Shown in pieces: positions 35,182-43,571 of a stretch of DNA of 64,000 bases (the stretch's first letter is position 1; each line of letters starts with the position of its first letter). The notes beneath the pieces were generated by a model that was not told the origin of the DNA, ran no database searches, and saw only the letters and a list, made by a program, of their open reading frames with translations. Position numbers and translations under genes: made by a program. The DNA comes from CAZZDK01 sp964652235 (lineage in GTDB: Bacteria; Pseudomonadota; Alphaproteobacteria; UBA9219). The DNA is taken from assembly GCA_964652235.1 (NCBI GenBank), contig CAZZDK010000004.1, positions 1 to 64,000 of the forward strand. Reading direction: 5' to 3'.

Positions 35182-36251
35182 ATTGCCAATGCCAATCCAA
35201 AGCCGCTGTTGCGAAAAAACCGGCTAATAAAAGCGCTTCTGTTTCATGGATTATAACCACATTGGCCGGGCTTGCTCTTTGGTTTGTCATTTATAGCCAA
35301 CTTGCCCCCTTTTCAGAGGGGATCGTCTCTCTTCTTCCTGTCGAAAAGGGAACCCATCTGGCCGAAGCGGTTACCTTTTTCTTCTACGACACGCCGAAAG
35401 TTCTGATGCTTCTCACGCTTGTCGTTTTCGTGATGGGCATTGTCCGAAGCTTCTTCTCGCCGGAGAGCACGCGCGCCTTGCTGGCGGGAAGAAACGAAGG
35501 TCTTGGCAATATAGCCGCCGCTTGTCTTGGAATAGTGACGCCGTTCTGTTCCTGCTCGGCGGTTCCCTTGTTCATCGGTTTTGTTTCGGCAGGCGTTCCG
35601 TTGGGCATAACGCTCTCTTTCTTGATCGCCGCGCCCATGGTCAACGAAGTCGCGCTTGGTCTTTTGTTCGGCCTTGTCGGCTGGAAGGTTGCCGCCGCTT
35701 ATCTTGCTTTCGGACTTGGTGTCGCGATTGTCGCGGGCTGGGTAATCGGACGATTCCATCTGGAAGGCTGGCTGGAAGATTGGGTGCGAAACGCTCGCGC
35801 CGGAGCCGTTGTGTTGCCTTCTGAAAAACTGACTTTTGTCGACCGCATCAAAGAAGGCCTTGCCGCCGTGCGCGAGATTGTCGGCAAAGTCTGGCCGTGG
35901 ATGATCGCGGGCATCGCGGCGGGAGCCTTTATTCATGGTTATGCCCCAGCCGAGCTTTTGGCTTCCATCATGGGCAAGGATACGTGGTGGTCGGTTCCGG
36001 CTGCCGTTGTTGTCGGCATTCCTATGTATTCAAACGCAGCAGGGATTATTCCCGTTGTCGAGGCCCTTCTTGGTAAAGGCGCGGCGCTCGGAACGGTTCT
36101 CTCCTTCATGATGGCGGTCATCGCCCTTTCTCTTCCCGAAGCTATTATCCTGCGTAAAGTTCTGACGTTGCGTCTTATTGCCGTTTATTTCGGCGTAGTA
36201 GGCGGCGGAATTTTAGCCGTGGGCTATCTGTTCAACGCGCTGTTTAGTTGA
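35178..36251 (+). CDS. arsP: ArsP-like permease (DUF318/UPF0718 family)
   Basis: 357 residues with about eight to ten membrane helices. The motif TPFCSCSAVPLFIGF (about 121-135) with C-x-C is the family hallmark; the second half has GIPMYSNAAGIIPVVEALL. ArsP members export trivalent organoarsenicals; relatives may handle other metals. The N-terminus has CQCQ, a possible metal-binding patch. The assignment to arsenic rests on the ArsR repressor and family. Confidence 0.85.
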   Translation: MNCQCQSKAAVAKKPANKSASVSWIITTLAGLALWFVIYSQLAPFSEGIVSLLPVEKGTHLAEAVTFFFYDTPKVLMLLTLVVFVMGIVRSFFSPESTRALLAGRNEGLGNIAAACLGIVTPFCSCSAVPLFIGFVSAGVPLGITLSFLIAAPMVNEVALGLLFGLVGWKVAAAYLAFGLGVAIVAGWVIGRFHLEGWLEDWVRNARAGAVVLPSEKLTFVDRIKEGLAAVREIVGKVWPWMIAGIAAGAFIHGYAPAELLASIMGKDTWWSVPAAVVVGIPMYSNAAGIIPVVEALLGKGAALGTVLSFMMAVIALSLPEAIILRKVLTLRLIAVYFGVVGGGILAVGYLFNALFS

Positions 36252-36257
36252 TCCTTC

Positions 36258-37181
36258 ATGCACATCCATGTTCCCGCGCCGCAGAGGCAAAAGAACCTAA
36301 ACGCCGCTTTCAAATGGGCTGTGGCGTTCAATGTCGGCTATGTGCTGGTCGAAGCAGGATCGGGCTTTATGTCCGGCTCTCTCGCCTTACTGGCTGACGC
36401 CGCGCATAATTTGACGGACGTGGCGGGCCTTTTGGTGGCCTGGGGCGCAGACGCAGCCGCCAAGCGGCCGGCTGATGGTAATTTCACCTATGGCTATGGC
36501 CGCGCCACCATCCTTGCCGCCTTGATAAACGCTCTTTTTATCATGTTCGGCGTGGGCGCTGTGGTTTGGGAGGCCGTTCATCGTTTTTCTCAGCCCGTCA
36601 ATGTCCCGGCCGGGGTTGTCATGGGCGTCGCCGCATTGGGCATAGTTGTGAACGCCGGATCCGCGCTTTTGTTCCGCGTCAACCGTCACGACGACTTGAA
36701 TGCCAGGGGCGCGTTTTTACATATGATGACGGACGCCATCATATCGCTTGGCGTCGTGCTGGGCGGTATGGTCGTGTTTTTCACAGGTTGGGCGTTGGTT
36801 GACCCCCTCGTCGCCATCGGGGTTAGCCTTGTGGTCGCCCTTGCGACTTACGGGCTCTTAAAATCATCCTTTCGCCTGACGCTGGACGGCGTTCCCGCCT
36901 CAGTAGATCGTAACGCCATTAAAGCATGGCTTGAAAAGCAAACAGGCGTGGAAGCCGTTCACGACCTTCATATTTGGGCGCTCAGCACGACCAAGAACGC
37001 GCTAACCGCACACCTCATTATGCCGCAAGGCAATCCAGACGATGGCTTTCTTGGATACTTGACCGAAGAGATGGAAGAGCGTTTTAACATTCACCACGCA
37101 ACGTTTCAGATCGAAACGTCGCTTTCAAGCTGCTGTCTGTGCTGCCCCCACGACCGGCAAAAACGAAAGGAAACCCCATGA
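36258..37181 (+). CDS. Cation diffusion facilitator (CzcD/ZitB-like)
   Basis: Metal/proton antiporter, 307 residues, six membrane helices. Zinc-site motifs: ADAAHNLTDV in TM2 (HxxxD, about 47-56) and HMMTDAI in TM5 (HxxxD). The C-terminal domain contains VHDLHIWALST. It ends in SSCCLCCPHD, a cysteine/histidine tail not usual in CDF proteins. It overlaps the thioredoxin gene by 4 bases. Zn, Co or Cd export is likely. Confidence 0.93.
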   Translation: MHIHVPAPQRQKNLNAAFKWAVAFNVGYVLVEAGSGFMSGSLALLADAAHNLTDVAGLLVAWGADAAAKRPADGNFTYGYGRATILAALINALFIMFGVGAVVWEAVHRFSQPVNVPAGVVMGVAALGIVVNAGSALLFRVNRHDDLNARGAFLHMMTDAIISLGVVLGGMVVFFTGWALVDPLVAIGVSLVVALATYGLLKSSFRLTLDGVPASVDRNAIKAWLEKQTGVEAVHDLHIWALSTTKNALTAHLIMPQGNPDDGFLGYLTEEMEERFNIHHATFQIETSLSSCCLCCPHDRQKRKETP

Positions 37182-37420
37182 AAATCCAAATCCTCGGCAC
37201 CGGATGTCCCAAATGCAAGGCCTTGACCGAAGCCGCCGAACGCGCCGCCAAGGACCTTGGCGTCTCTTATGAAATCGAAAAGGTCACAGACATCGAGAAG
37301 ATCATGTCGTTCGGCGTGATGATGACGCCCGCGCTCGTCGTCGATGGCGAAGTGAAAGTCGTAGGCAAAGTTCCAACCTCGGATGAAATCGGAAAACTTC
37401 TTTCCGGCGAAGCAAAGTAA
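37178..37420 (+). CDS. Small redox-active disulfide protein (thioredoxin family)
   Basis: 80 residues, a mini-thioredoxin like archaeal MTH895: MKIQILGTGCPKCKALTEAAERAAKDLG with the active CPKC (about 10-13), and cis-proline MTPALVVDGEVKV. Such proteins are often encoded beside ArsP-like permeases and may reduce or shuttle metal(loid)s. Last gene of the operon. Confidence 0.93.
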   Translation: MKIQILGTGCPKCKALTEAAERAAKDLGVSYEIEKVTDIEKIMSFGVMMTPALVVDGEVKVVGKVPTSDEIGKLLSGEAK

Positions 37421-37503
37421 AAATAGGCGCAAAGCGAGGTCAAGCTCCCCCGGCCAAGCGAAGGCCCGGAAGGGCTTTCAGGGCTCTGTAAAACGCTTTC
37501 CCT

Positions 37504-39048
37504 TCAGGTTAACGCCCCCACCAGAATCGCAATCCAAACGAGCAGGCCGAAATCGCGGTTGCTGCGGAAACGTTTCAGGCAATTGGCTGGATCATCCATC
37601 TTCCACGTTGCCAATTGCCAAACGGCATGAAGGGCGGAAAGCGGTAATAGGGCATAAAATAACGGCCCCAGCCCCGCCGACGCCCCCGCCGACGCGAGCA
37701 GCGCGAAAAAGGCGGCGTAGAACCCGACAAGCCAGGACCTGGATTTGTCGCCCAAATAAAGCGCCAGCGATTTGATTCCGACCAAAGCGTCGTCGCGTTT
37801 GTCCTGGTGCGCGTAGATCGTGTCGTAGCCGAGCGTCCAAAAGACCCCCGCCGTGTAAAGAGCCAAAGGAGCCAGGGAAAGCTCGCCCCGCGCGGCTGTC
37901 CAGCCAAGCAACGCGCCCCAATTGAAGGTGAGGCCCAAAACCAGTTGCGGCCAGTAGGTGAAACGTTTCGCGAGCGGATAGGTGAAGACAAGCGCAAGCG
38001 AGGCCACCCCGACCCAAACGGTTAGCGCGTTGAATTGAAGCAGGATGACAAGCCCGACGAGCAAAAGGAAAACCAGAAAGATCGCGGCCCGCCAAACGGA
38101 CAAAACGCCGCTGGCTAAAGGCCTTACGCGCGTTCTCTCAACCTGCCTGTCAATCTTGCGATCATACAGATCGTTCACGACGCAGCCCGCCCCTCGCATG
38201 ACGATCGATCCGAGGGCGAAAAGAAAAAGGTGCCAAAGATTGGGCCAGCCGCCTTGCGCCGCCAGCGTGGCGCTCCAGAAACAGGGCCAGAGGAGCAGCC
38301 AGGTCCCGATGGGCCTGTCGAGCCGCATCAGCCGCGCATAGGGCCGCGCGGCGGGCGGCAGGCGCCTGTCGATCCAATCGCCCGAAGCGATGTCGGTATG
38401 AAAGAAAGAGGTCGGGGGTCGGGAGTCGGGGGTCGGGGGAAAAAGAATGTTTCCTGTTTTCTCTAAAACCTCGTCGAGCGGCCCGGAAGCGTCGAGAACC
38501 GTCCAAGCCTTCGATTGCGGCACGCCGATATCGCCGAATTTGTCGAGAACGCATAGACAGCCGTCCGAAGCATGGCCCTCTTCTACAGACAGCGCGCATT
38601 TGTTTCGCCGCTCGGCGCGACGCTTGATGATCCGGCGCTCCATTTCCTCGATCGGAACGACAAGCCAGATTCCCCGAAACGGAACGCCGCAATCGGTTGC
38701 CAGTTTTTCGACGCGCTGCCGCCAGTTTTCAGAAAAAAAGCCCGTCGCGTCGATGACGGACCGACCCGCAGCCAAAGCTTCGCGAGTCAGGCCGTCCATG
38801 CGGATTCGCACGCGTTCTGTGATCTCGTCCGTATAATCTTCGGGTCTCATGGGGGGCCTTAGCTCATAGCCGAGCACCTCCCGGTGGATCGCATCGAAAT
38901 CTAGGACCAACGCCCCGCGCAAGGCCTCGCATTCGCGCGCGAGCCTAAAGCCCAACGTGCTCTTGCCGGTGCCGCAATGGCCTCCGATGGCGATAAGAAG
39001 AGGCATTCGGCATTCGGCATTCGGCATTCGGGGCATCCCTGTGTACAA
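37504..39048 (-). CDS. ubiA: P-loop kinase fused to 4-hydroxybenzoate polyprenyltransferase (UbiA)
   Basis: Residues about 15-205 form a P-loop kinase of the AAA_33/zeta-toxin-like type: IAIGGHCGTGKSTLGFRLA, with GRSVIDATGFF and a lid rich in Arg (RRIIKRRAERR). Residues about 220-514 are a complete UbiA: FHTDI N-terminus, RLDRPIGTWLLLWPC, the NDLYDRKIDRQVERT and YAHQDKRDDALVGIKSLAL Asp motifs and the membrane helices. UbiA joins the isoprenoid tail to 4-hydroxybenzoate in ubiquinone synthesis. The two parts are joined by FPPTPDSRPPTSF, encoded by a 7-bp tandem array (38411-38438); no in-frame ATG/GTG/TTG is seen where UbiA should start. The likeliest start is 39006 or 39027, inside a second array; the longest frame begins with TTG at 39048. 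Confidence 0.85.
   Translation of the reverse strand: MYTGMPRMPNAECRMPLLIAIGGHCGTGKSTLGFRLARECEALRGALVLDFDAIHREVLGYELRPPMRPEDYTDEITERVRIRMDGLTREALAAGRSVIDATGFFSENWRQRVEKLATDCGVPFRGIWLVVPIEEMERRIIKRRAERRNKCALSVEEGHASDGCLCVLDKFGDIGVPQSKAWTVLDASGPLDEVLEKTGNILFPPTPDSRPPTSFFHTDIASGDWIDRRLPPAARPYARLMRLDRPIGTWLLLWPCFWSATLAAQGGWPNLWHLFLFALGSIVMRGAGCVVNDLYDRKIDRQVERTRVRPLASGVLSVWRAAIFLVFLLLVGLVILLQFNALTVWVGVASLALVFTYPLAKRFTYWPQLVLGLTFNWGALLGWTAARGELSLAPLALYTAGVFWTLGYDTIYAHQDKRDDALVGIKSLALYLGDKSRSWLVGFYAAFFALLASAGASAGLGPLFYALLPLSALHAVWQLATWKMDDPANCLKRFRSNRDFGLLVWIAILVGALT
38411..38438. repeat. 7-bp tandem array (GTCGGGG) inside the kinase-UbiA junction
   Basis: Units on the plus strand: gtcgggg, gtcggga, gtcgggg, gtcgggg. 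On the coding (minus) strand it yields Pro/Arg/Ser/Thr linker residues. Because the unit is 7 bases, loss or gain of one unit would shift the frame between kinase and UbiA. Confidence 0.88.
39004..39031. repeat. 7-bp tandem array (CATTCGG) at the kinase-ubiA start
   Basis: Four perfect units on the plus strand, i.e. CCGAATG on the coding strand, each containing an ATG. The last ATG (39006) is the natural first residue of the kinase (MPLLIAIGG). It is in inverted orientation to the array at 39097-39131. Confidence 0.92.
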
Positions 39049-39096
39049 ACAAGCCTTTTCATCCTATAGATTCTCCCTTATCGGGGAAAGCCCCCT

Positions 39097-39131
39097 GAAT
39101 ACTGAATACTGAATGCTGAATGCCGAATGCT
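39097..39131. repeat. 7-bp tandem array (GAATACT/GAATGCC) carrying the yejB start codon
   Basis: Units: gaatact, gaatact, gaatgct, gaatgcc, gaatgct. The ATG of the fifth unit (39127) is the yejB start. It mirrors the array at 39004-39031, the two flanking the 65-base divergent promoter region. No Shine-Dalgarno sequence precedes the ATG; the array occupies that space. Confidence 0.9.
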
Positions 39132-40248
39132 TAACTACATCCTCCGCCGCCTTTTGCTGATGATCCCGACGTTGTTCGGCATCATGGTGCTGAACTTCCT
39201 CATCGTTCAGGCCGCTCCGGGCGGCCCCATCGAACAAATCGTCGCCAAATTGCAAGGTAACGCCGTCGAGGCCACGGCCCGCGTCTCCGGCTCTTCAGGC
39301 GGCGACGTGGCGGGACCTGGCCAAGCCTTGCGCGAAAACAACGCAGCGGCCAGCGCCGCCGCCTCGCGATACAGAGGCGCGCAAGGCGTGGACCCCGAAT
39401 TGATTTTGGAACTTGAAAAGCAATTTGGCTTCGACAAGCCGCTGCATACCCGCTTTCTAAAAATGATGGGCGATTATTTGCGCTTCGATTTCGGCAAGTC
39501 CTATTTCCGCGATGAAAACGTCGTTGATCTCGTCGTCAGCAAGATGCCCGTTTCCGTTTCGCTCGGTCTTTGGACGACGCTGATCGTCTATCTCGTTTCG
39601 ATCCCCCTCGGCATTCGCAAGGCCGTGCGCGACGGTTCGTCTTTCGACGTTTGGACCAGCGCAGCGATTATCGCGGGCTATGCCATTCCTTCGTTCCTTT
39701 TTGCCGTCTTGCTTATCGTCGTCTTCGCGGGCGGACGGTATCTCGACTGGTTTCCTCTGCGCGGCCTCGTTTCCGATAATTGGAGCGATTTAAGCTGGCC
39801 CGCGCGCATCACCGATTACTTCTGGCATATCGCCTTGCCGATCACGGCCATGGTCATCGGCGGTTTCGCGAGCCTCACGATGCTGACCAAGAACTCGTTT
39901 TTGGACGAGATAGGCAAGCAATACGTCCTGACCGCCCGCGCGAAAGGCCTCTCCGAAAACCGCGTGCTTTACGGGCATGTGTTCCGCAACGCCATGCTCA
40001 TCGTCATTGCGGGTTTCCCGGCGGCGTTTATCCATGTCCTGTTCACCGGCTCTCTTTTGATTGAGGTGATTTTTTCGCTCGACGGCATGGGGCTTTTGGG
40101 TTTTGAGGCCGCGATCAACCGCGATTATCCGGTCATGTTCGGCACGTTGTATTTCTTTACGCTTTTGGGGCTGGTCCTCAACCTCATCGGCGACTTGATG
40201 TATGTCGCCGTGGATCCCCGCATCGATTTCGAGGCGCGGCAGACATGA
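39127..40248 (+). CDS. yejB: Peptide ABC transporter permease YejB
   Basis: 373 residues, DppB/OppB-type inner-membrane permease. N-terminus LNYILRRLLLMIPTLFGIMVLNFLIVQAAPGGPIEQ and the long loop (about 35-110) are typical of YejB, which differs from ordinary OppB by that insert. The EAA loop is LTARAKGLSENRVLYGHVFRNAM. In enteric bacteria YejABEF imports microcin C and peptides. The start codon lies in a 7-bp repeat. Overlaps yejE by 4 bases. Confidence 0.94.
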   Translation: MLNYILRRLLLMIPTLFGIMVLNFLIVQAAPGGPIEQIVAKLQGNAVEATARVSGSSGGDVAGPGQALRENNAAASAAASRYRGAQGVDPELILELEKQFGFDKPLHTRFLKMMGDYLRFDFGKSYFRDENVVDLVVSKMPVSVSLGLWTTLIVYLVSIPLGIRKAVRDGSSFDVWTSAAIIAGYAIPSFLFAVLLIVVFAGGRYLDWFPLRGLVSDNWSDLSWPARITDYFWHIALPITAMVIGGFASLTMLTKNSFLDEIGKQYVLTARAKGLSENRVLYGHVFRNAMLIVIAGFPAAFIHVLFTGSLLIEVIFSLDGMGLLGFEAAINRDYPVMFGTLYFFTLLGLVLNLIGDLMYVAVDPRIDFEARQT

Positions 40249-41300
40249 TGGTCTCTCCGTCCGCATGGTCGCCTATCGCCCAGCGACGCTGGGCCAATTT
40301 CAGGGCCAACCGGCGCGGTTTTTTTGCGCTTTTGGTTTTCCTGTTCCTGTTTTTCTTTACGCTCGGCGCGGAACTTGTCGCAAACGACAAGCCGCTTGTC
40401 ATCCATATGCAGGGAAAATGGTACTTCCCGGTTTTCGTGAGCTATCCCGAAACTTCCTTCGGCGGCGCGTTCGAGACCGAGGCGCGTTACCGCGATCCCT
40501 ATCTTAAAAACCTTATCGCGGAAAAAGGCGGCCTGTCCGTCTGGCCGCTCATCCCCTATTCCTACGACACGATCAATTACGAGCTGGACCGGCCCGCGCC
40601 CGCGCCGCCGTCCGGCGACAATTGGCTCGGCACCGACGACCAGGGCCGAGACGTCCTGGCGCGGATGATCTACGGCTTTCGGATTTCCGTTCTGTTCGGT
40701 CTGACGCTGACCTTCTTTTCCACGATCATCGGCGTTTGCGCGGGCGCCGTGCAGGGTTATTTCGGCGGCAAGCTCGATCTGGTCCTTCAACGTCTGATGG
40801 AGATATGGGGCGGAATGCCGGTCTTGTACTTGCTCATCATCATGGCTTCGCTCGTGCAGCCGAACTTCTGGTGGCTTTTGGCCCTGATGCTCCTTTTTTC
40901 GTGGATGTCGCTTGTCGCCGTCGTGCGAGCGGAGTTTCTGCGCGCGCGCAATCTGGATTACGTCCGCGCCGCCAAGGCGCTCGGCGCGCCGGACAGGATC
41001 GTGATGTTCCGCCACGTTCTGCCCAACGCGATGGTGGCGACGCTTACCTATTTGCCGTTCGTTCTGAACCATTCGATCACGACGCTGACCGCTCTCGATT
41101 TTCTTGGATTCGGCCTGCCGCCCGGTTCGCCTTCGCTGGGCGAACTGCTCAATCAGGGCAAAAACAACCTACAGGCGCCCTGGCTGGGCCTGAGCGCGTT
41201 CGGCGTTCTCGCCATCATGCTTACGCTCCTCATCTTCGTCGGCGAAGCGGTGCGCGATGCGTTCGATTCCCGCAAGATTTTCGGGAGGGATAAGACATGA
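40245..41300 (+). CDS. yejE: Peptide ABC transporter permease YejE
   Basis: 351 residues, DppC/OppC-type. N-terminus SPIAQRRWANFRANRRGFFALLVFLFLFFFTLGAELVANDKP and the periplasmic part (PYSYDTINYELD, NWLGTDDQGRDVLARMIYGFRIS) are YejE features. EAA loop: YVRAAKALGAPDRIVMFRHVLPNAM. It partners YejB as the channel. 4-base overlaps on both sides show translational coupling. Confidence 0.95.
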   Translation: MMVSPSAWSPIAQRRWANFRANRRGFFALLVFLFLFFFTLGAELVANDKPLVIHMQGKWYFPVFVSYPETSFGGAFETEARYRDPYLKNLIAEKGGLSVWPLIPYSYDTINYELDRPAPAPPSGDNWLGTDDQGRDVLARMIYGFRISVLFGLTLTFFSTIIGVCAGAVQGYFGGKLDLVLQRLMEIWGGMPVLYLLIIMASLVQPNFWWLLALMLLFSWMSLVAVVRAEFLRARNLDYVRAAKALGAPDRIVMFRHVLPNAMVATLTYLPFVLNHSITTLTALDFLGFGLPPGSPSLGELLNQGKNNLQAPWLGLSAFGVLAIMLTLLIFVGEAVRDAFDSRKIFGRDKT

Positions 41301-42877
41301 CCCTCCTTTCCGTCGAAAATCTCAGCGTTTCTTTCGGCCAAACGCCAGCCGTACGAAATATCTCCTTCTCCGTCGAGAAGGGAGAAACGGTCGCGCTGGT
41401 CGGCGAAAGCGGTTCCGGCAAATCGGTCACGGCGCTTTCGATCCTACGTCTTCTGCCCTATCCGTTCGCCCATCATCCAAGCGGTCGGATCGCGTTCGAA
41501 GGACGGGAAATCACGAACGAAAACGCCCTGCAGATTCGCGGCGATAAGATCGCCATGATTTTCCAGGAGCCGATGACCTCGCTTAATCCGCTCCATACGA
41601 TTGAAAAACAGATCAACGAAACGCTTTTCCTGCATAAAGGTCTCTCGCCTAAACAGGCTCACGCGCGGACGTTGGAGCTGCTTTCGCTCGTTGGACTTCC
41701 TGAGCCTGAAAAGCGTCTGACCGCCTACCCGCATGAGCTTTCGGGCGGCCAGCGCCAGCGCGTCATGATCGCCATGGCGCTGGCGAACGACCCGGCGCTG
41801 CTCATTGCGGACGAGCCGACGACGGCGCTCGACGTGACGATCCAGGCGCAGATTCTCGCGCTTTTGAAAGAGCTTCAGAAAAAGCTCGGCATGGCGCTTT
41901 TGCTCATCACACACGATTTGAACATCGTGCGGCATATGGCGGACCGCGTTTGCGTCATGAAGGAAGGCGAAATCGTTGAACAAGGCGCAGCGCAAAAGAT
42001 TTTCACCGCGCCCGCCCATCCCTACACGCAAATGCTTCTGGCTTCCGAGCCGAAGGGCGAAGCCCTGCCCGTCGCGGCGAATGCGCCCGTCGTTTTGCGC
42101 GCCGAAAACGTCCGCGTGCATTTTCCGATCCAAAAAGGACTGCTCAAACGCACGGTCGGCGCCATCCGCGCCGTGGACGGCCTTTCTCTCCAGGCCCGCG
42201 CGGGCGAGACGGTCGGGATCGTGGGGGAAAGCGGTTCGGGAAAAACGACTTTGGGCCTGGCGCTCTTGAGGCTTTTGGATTCGAAGGGAGCCATTGCCTT
42301 CAACGGCAAGGCCATCGAAACGCTTTCCCGCAAACAAATGCGTCCCCTGCGCCGGGAAATGCAGATCGTCTTTCAGGATCCTTACGGCAGCCTCAGCCCG
42401 CGCCTAACCGTCGGCGACATCGTGGCTGAAGGCCTCGATATCCACGGCCTTGCGGGCACGAAGGAAGAGCGCGCGCAGAAAATCGAATCCATCCTGAACG
42501 AAGTCGGCCTCGACCCGTCCATGAGCCACCGTTTTCCGCATGAATTTTCGGGCGGCCAGCGCCAGCGCATCGCCATCGCACGAGCTATGATCCTGAAACC
42601 CAAACTCGTCGTCCTTGACGAGCCGACGTCCGCGCTCGACATGACGGTGCAGGCGCAGATTGTGGAGCTTTTGCGCCGCCTGCAGCGCGATCACGGCCTG
42701 GCCTATCTGTTCATCAGCCACGACCTGCGCGTCATAAAGGCGCTGTCCAATTATGTGATCGTGATGAAGGATGGCCGAGCGGTCGAGCGGGGCGAAACGT
42801 CCGCCCTCTTCGCTGCGCCGAAAGAGGATTACACGAGAACGCTGCTCAAGGCCGCGTTCACGCGCCCGGCTTCGTGA
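41297..42877 (+). CDS. yejF: Peptide ABC transporter ATPase YejF (two nucleotide-binding domains)
   Basis: 526 residues with two full ABC domains: Walker A GESGSGKS (about 36-43) and GESGSGKT (about 312-319); signatures LSGGQRQRV and FSGGQRQRI; Walker B LLIADEPTTALD and LVVLDEPTSALD. It energises YejBE. The solute-binding partner YejA is not in this cluster. Converges with rquA, overlapping by 20 bases. Confidence 0.96.
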   Translation: MTLLSVENLSVSFGQTPAVRNISFSVEKGETVALVGESGSGKSVTALSILRLLPYPFAHHPSGRIAFEGREITNENALQIRGDKIAMIFQEPMTSLNPLHTIEKQINETLFLHKGLSPKQAHARTLELLSLVGLPEPEKRLTAYPHELSGGQRQRVMIAMALANDPALLIADEPTTALDVTIQAQILALLKELQKKLGMALLLITHDLNIVRHMADRVCVMKEGEIVEQGAAQKIFTAPAHPYTQMLLASEPKGEALPVAANAPVVLRAENVRVHFPIQKGLLKRTVGAIRAVDGLSLQARAGETVGIVGESGSGKTTLGLALLRLLDSKGAIAFNGKAIETLSRKQMRPLRREMQIVFQDPYGSLSPRLTVGDIVAEGLDIHGLAGTKEERAQKIESILNEVGLDPSMSHRFPHEFSGGQRQRIAIARAMILKPKLVVLDEPTSALDMTVQAQIVELLRRLQRDHGLAYLFISHDLRVIKALSNYVIVMKDGRAVERGETSALFAAPKEDYTRTLLKAAFTRPAS

Positions 42878-43571
42878 TCGTCACGACCTGATAGAAATCG
42901 CCGAAGATTTTTTGAACCTCAATCTCACAGCCCGCGCCGCCCTTGGGCAGCCAGGTGGCGATAGGGGACCTCCACAGCGAAGGGGCGTAAGGTTCCAGAA
43001 CGCACAAGACCGTGTGCCAGATGTATTTGAGAGGGTGCCAGACTTTCGGCTTTGAGAATTCGGTGACGTAAATCTTGCCTCCCGGCCTTACGACGCGAAA
43101 GGCTTCTGCGAAGGTGCAGCGGCGAACGTCTTCAGGCTGTTCGTGCGGCAGAAAGAAGATAAGCGCCCGGTCGTAAGATTCATCCGCGAACCCCAAATCC
43201 ACCGCGTCGCGGTGATGCAGCGAAACGATCCCGTCCCTGATGAAATCGGAAAGCTTGCGCCGCGCGTTTTTAAGCTGCTCCGGCGCGACGTCGATAAGGT
43301 CGAGGCGTCCGCCGCCCGCCCGCACGCGCTGCGCGAGCATGGGCTCAAGCTGGCCGTAGCAGCAGGAGATTTTGAGCGTGCGCCCGTCAATTTCCTCGCC
43401 CATCGCCGCGAGCGTCTTATCGCGCAAAGGGCGGTAAAATCCCCACAGGATGAGGTTGACGAGCCATTCGCGCTCGAACACGCGCACAGCCCACGGGCGG
43501 ACATAGGCCCACCAATAGGTCTTTTCCAGATAATCGGGAACGGGCAGCGCGTCGTCGAGCGTCAGCGACAT
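42858..43571 (-). CDS. rquA: Rhodoquinone biosynthesis methyltransferase-like protein RquA
   Basis: 237 residues of class I SAM-methyltransferase fold. It has the RquA-specific N-terminus (VPDYLEKTYWWAYVRPWAVRVFEREWLVNLILWG) and, in place of the usual D/E-x-G-x-G SAM motif, SCCYGQLEP (about 69-77), the altered motif that separates RquA from UbiE/UbiG. Also IFFLPHEQPEDVRRCTFAEAFRVVRPGGK. RquA converts ubiquinone to rhodoquinone by replacing a methoxy with an amino group, allowing fumarate respiration at low oxygen. It starts within the rpmG stop (TGATG). Confidence 0.85.
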   Translation of the reverse strand: MSLTLDDALPVPDYLEKTYWWAYVRPWAVRVFEREWLVNLILWGFYRPLRDKTLAAMGEEIDGRTLKISCCYGQLEPMLAQRVRAGGGRLDLIDVAPEQLKNARRKLSDFIRDGIVSLHHRDAVDLGFADESYDRALIFFLPHEQPEDVRRCTFAEAFRVVRPGGKIYVTEFSKPKVWHPLKYIWHTVLCVLEPYAPSLWRSPIATWLPKGGAGCEIEVQKIFGDFYQVVTITKPGA

